From: an uncultured Lachnospiraceae bacterium
Lineage (GTDB): Bacteria > Bacillota > Clostridia > Lachnospirales > Lachnospiraceae
Direction: 5' to 3'
Assembly: GCA_910579085.1 (NCBI GenBank)
Contig: CAJTRU010000078.1
Coordinates: 1-15,087, forward strand
DNA: 15,087 bases
This document shows positions 13,706 through 15,087 of the stretch, one piece after another. Position 1 is the stretch's first letter; every line of letters begins with the position of its first letter. A program made the translations under genes and the position numbers. The notes beneath the pieces were generated by a model. That model did not search any database. It worked only from the letters and a program-made list of their open reading frames with translations, and was not told where the DNA came from.

Positions 13706-13999
13706 TTGAAAAATATAAAGCCACACAAACAAGTGAATGTGGGTATATATTGTGTGATTTACCAAAATCATCTGGCGTATGCACTTTTGTATATATTTTT
13801 AGCAGCAGGCAATATGGGACAGAAAGCAAGTGATATCCATAAACAACGGATTAAAGAAATAGAAATAAAGGCAGATGAATTAGTAAAAAAATGTAATGTC
13901 ATGTTTGTTTCATCTGTTAATGAAAAGGGTTATCTTAGAACTTGTTGTGTTAATAAATTGAGTGACGGGGGATTTAGGGAAATTTATTTTGTAAATTGA
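13706..13999 (+). pseudogene. Truncated pyridoxamine 5'-phosphate oxidase-family (FMN split-barrel) gene
   Basis: The C-terminal half of this 97-residue ORF (from about residue 37) matches the N-terminal strand region of small FMN-binding split-barrel proteins: ADELVKKCNVMFVSSVNEKG, then RTCCVNKL and FREIYFV. Family members usually run about 130-140 residues; here the frame stops right after the third strand, and I found no continuation in other frames downstream. The first 36 residues are unlike the family. A TTG at 13706 has AAGGAG about 12 bases upstream, whereas the better-fitting ATG at 13814 has no clear ribosome site. The product would lack most of the FMN site. It is probably a remnant, perhaps cut by the rearrangement that brought in the element to the right. 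Confidence 0.6.
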
Positions 14000-14130
14000 T
14001 GACCCCAAAATAAGGTTTATACATTTTCATACATTAGAGGCAACTTTCTGGATTGGACATAAGTTTAGAACTGTAAAATACAAATAAGAAATAAATTACA
14101 TTAATACTGGAACAACTGGTTTTATACCAG

Positions 14131-14168
14131 AAAGCTTAAAATCATGTTATATGAGTTTAAGCTTTTTT
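14131..14168 (+). terminator. Rho-independent terminator
   Basis: AAAGCTTAAA (14131-14140) and TTTAAGCTTT (14156-14165) form a perfect 10-bp stem with a 15-base loop, and the T-run extends to 14168. The A-rich left arm may let it work on both strands. It lies 130 bases after the truncated split-barrel gene. Confidence 0.75.
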
Positions 14169-14221
14169 AATATCAGATATACAGATATCTTCATAATGTA
14201 TAAATATCAGCATTTTGTTAT

Positions 14222-14290
14222 TTAGATAAAGCCATATTCAAGCAGATTGTTTATTGCCATAGCATTTTGCTCATGTGAGATAAAGAAGTA
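14222..14290 (-). pseudogene. Possible C-terminal end of an unrecognised gene
   Basis: The minus strand reads ISHEQNAMAINNLLEYGFI followed by TAA (14224-14222), which looks like a genuine protein end: balanced composition, helix-prone, no low complexity. Upstream the frame turns into a Phe-rich stretch close to where GC content rises, as if a gene had been cut by insertion of the element to the right. I do not recognise the family. Confidence 0.25.
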
Positions 14291-14300
14291 AAAGAAGTGT

Positions 14301-14342
14301 AAAAAATTTTGCCGTTCCCTGTCCGGCTGACTGTCGGACGGG
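14301..14342 (-). terminator. Possible terminator at the end of the mobile element
   Basis: On the minus strand CCCGTCCG (14342-14335) pairs with CGGACAGGG (14325-14317), eight pairs with one bulged A. A TTTTTT run follows 10 bases later (14306-14301). It lies just after the recombinase remnant stop. The GC-rich stem marks the compositional edge of the element. Confidence 0.4.
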
Positions 14343-14349
14343 TCAGGCT

Positions 14350-14657
14350 TTAGCCGGGCAACTCTACCTTGCCGGCAAAAGAGTAATAGATTTTGATTTC
14401 CTGTCTGTGGAGCTTCCCCCGCCGTTTCCCGTCAAGAGCTTCCGATTCGTGGATTACGATTTTCTCCACAAACTCCCGCAACAGGGTAAGGGTGAGTTCC
14501 TCAAAGCTGGTGTACTTGCGTACTATTTTCATAAACTTTTCAGCGTTTGCCGTGGTTTCCAGCGTCTTAGAAAGCTCGCTCTGCAAGGCGGCCGCTTTCT
14601 CTTTTAGTTCCTTTTGCCTGGCTTCGTAGTCTGCCGAAAGCTCCGTAAAACCTCGTC
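14350..14657 (-). pseudogene. C-terminal remnant of a large serine recombinase
   Basis: About 100 residues of the C-terminal part remain. There is a coiled-coil-like stretch (ADYEARQKELKEKAAALQSE), then VRKYTSFEELT, LLREFVEKIVIHESEAL and EIKIYYSFAGKVELP. This matches the end of TnpX/DUF4368-type serine recombinases of clostridial conjugative and mobilizable elements. The catalytic N-terminal resolvase domain and the central recombinase domain are absent. At about 14650 the sequence changes directly into a different gene of the same kind of element (helix-turn-helix, 14726-14604), out of frame. The recombinase would normally cut and join the element ends. This remnant cannot do so. Confidence 0.85.
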
Positions 14658-14726
14658 CACGGCTTCCGGCTCTCCGCTGGCCACTTGGACAATCGTTTCA
14701 TAGGGCAAAAGATTCGGCTTCCCCAT
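14604..14726 (-). pseudogene. Truncated helix-turn-helix regulator of the mobile element
   Basis: The ORF gives 40 residues. The first 28 (MGKPNLLPYETIVQVASGEP, then EAVDEVL) match the N-terminus of the small helix-turn-helix protein usually found between the sigma-like gene and the recombinase in Tn916/Tn1549-like and related elements. The last 12 residues (SFRQTTKPGKRN) come from reading recombinase sequence out of frame after the deletion junction. The start overlaps the end of the sigma-like gene by 29 bases, as is common in these elements. Confidence 0.75.
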
Positions 14727-15087
14727 GTGAAAGCACCTTTATTTTCCTTTGCAGGAGTTTTAACGTCCTTCGGATTTGATACCTGGTCGTCCTTTGGCAG
14801 CATCCGTACATTTCCCCGATTTCCTGTTGTGTGTAATCTCTGAAAAAGTAAAGGAATATGATTTCCAGGTTTCTCTTCGGCAGAGATAACAGGGCGGCGG
14901 CAAACTCCCCATTGGTGAGGATAATTATCTGACCGCATATCGTTAGGGGGTATTTTTCATAAGGTGCTTCAAAATATTTGTCTGTTGTGCCTAAAGGGTA
15001 AAAATTTTCTTCTGTGAGGTATTCAAGGGATGTTTCTTTTTGCCGCCGTCTGCTCCTGTCACGCCATGCGTTGAGTGCCGCAAAGCG
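14698..15087 (-). CDS. Sigma-70-like regulator of the mobile element (N-terminus beyond window)
   Basis: The visible 129 C-terminal residues run off the right edge. Near the edge is RFAALNAWRDRSRRRQ, then EYLTEENFYPLG. The end holds a region 4-type helix-turn-helix: LPKRNLEIIFLYFFRDYTQQ, EIGEMYGCCQRTTR and QIRRTLKLLQRKIKVL. Such sigma-like proteins are common in Tn916-family and related clostridial conjugative elements and sit before a small helix-turn-helix gene and the recombinase, as here. GC content is clearly higher than in the genes to the left, consistent with recent transfer. The reading frame is open across the visible part. Alternative frames give longer but meaningless ORFs. Confidence 0.82.
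   Translation of the reverse strand, partial: RFAALNAWRDRSRRRQKETSLEYLTEENFYPLGTTDKYFEAPYEKYPLTICGQIIILTNGEFAAALLSLPKRNLEIIFLYFFRDYTQQEIGEMYGCCQRTTRYQIRRTLKLLQRKIKVLSHGEAESFAL

Noticed and set aside
14567..14938. A 123-residue minus-strand ORF across the mobile element region
   Set aside because: Another frame over the same bases gives a clear sigma-like region 4 and a helix-turn-helix protein start; this one has no recognisable features.

Overview
The window looks like chromosome from a low-GC, Gram-positive anaerobe of the Clostridia, most likely Lachnospiraceae. This rests on the AT-rich sequence, AGGAGG-type ribosome binding sites, TTGACA/TATAAT promoters, a CIRCE operator before groESL, and several proteins that resemble Lachnospiraceae families. 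I saw no tRNA, rRNA or CRISPR array. All family calls come from motif recognition, not from a search.

Left part (1-6840), housekeeping genes on the + strand: a CIRCE-controlled groES-groEL operon with a strong terminator; a membrane acyltransferase followed by a small two-helix membrane protein; guaB (IMP dehydrogenase) behind its own promoter and a 218-base leader that folds into stacked helices with mutually exclusive pairings reaching the guaB Shine-Dalgarno; and a membrane-anchored Zn amidase of the Amidase_2 type. The guaB leader is the best candidate for an uncharacterised regulatory RNA in the window.

Middle (6850-10130): a large secreted surface protein (signal peptide, InlB/Flg_new-type repeats, long Gly/Ser/Thr linker, Lys-rich BspA-like C-terminus) ends with its stop codon interlocked with that of a convergent dCMP deaminase gene (comEB type).

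Accessory part (10130-13100, mainly - strand): an ECF sigma factor, a two-helix putative anti-sigma protein and a zinc-ribbon membrane protein form a tightly overlapping operon behind an ECF-like promoter. The sigma ORF stops before its recognition helix. The missing part lies in the -1 frame immediately after a canonical A AAA AAC heptamer, so full-length sigma requires frameshifting or transcriptional slippage, or else the gene is broken. The operon is bracketed by the intact dCMP deaminase gene and a decayed partial copy of it in the same orientation.

Right part (13100-15087): a Cys-rich conserved protein (DUF6144-like), a truncated FMN-binding split-barrel gene, then an abrupt rise in GC content where a conjugative or mobilizable element begins. 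Its visible genes are a sigma-like regulator, a helix-turn-helix gene cut after about 28 codons, and the C-terminal end of a large serine recombinase. The last two are joined by an internal deletion, which probably removed the excision machinery. The element continues past the right edge.
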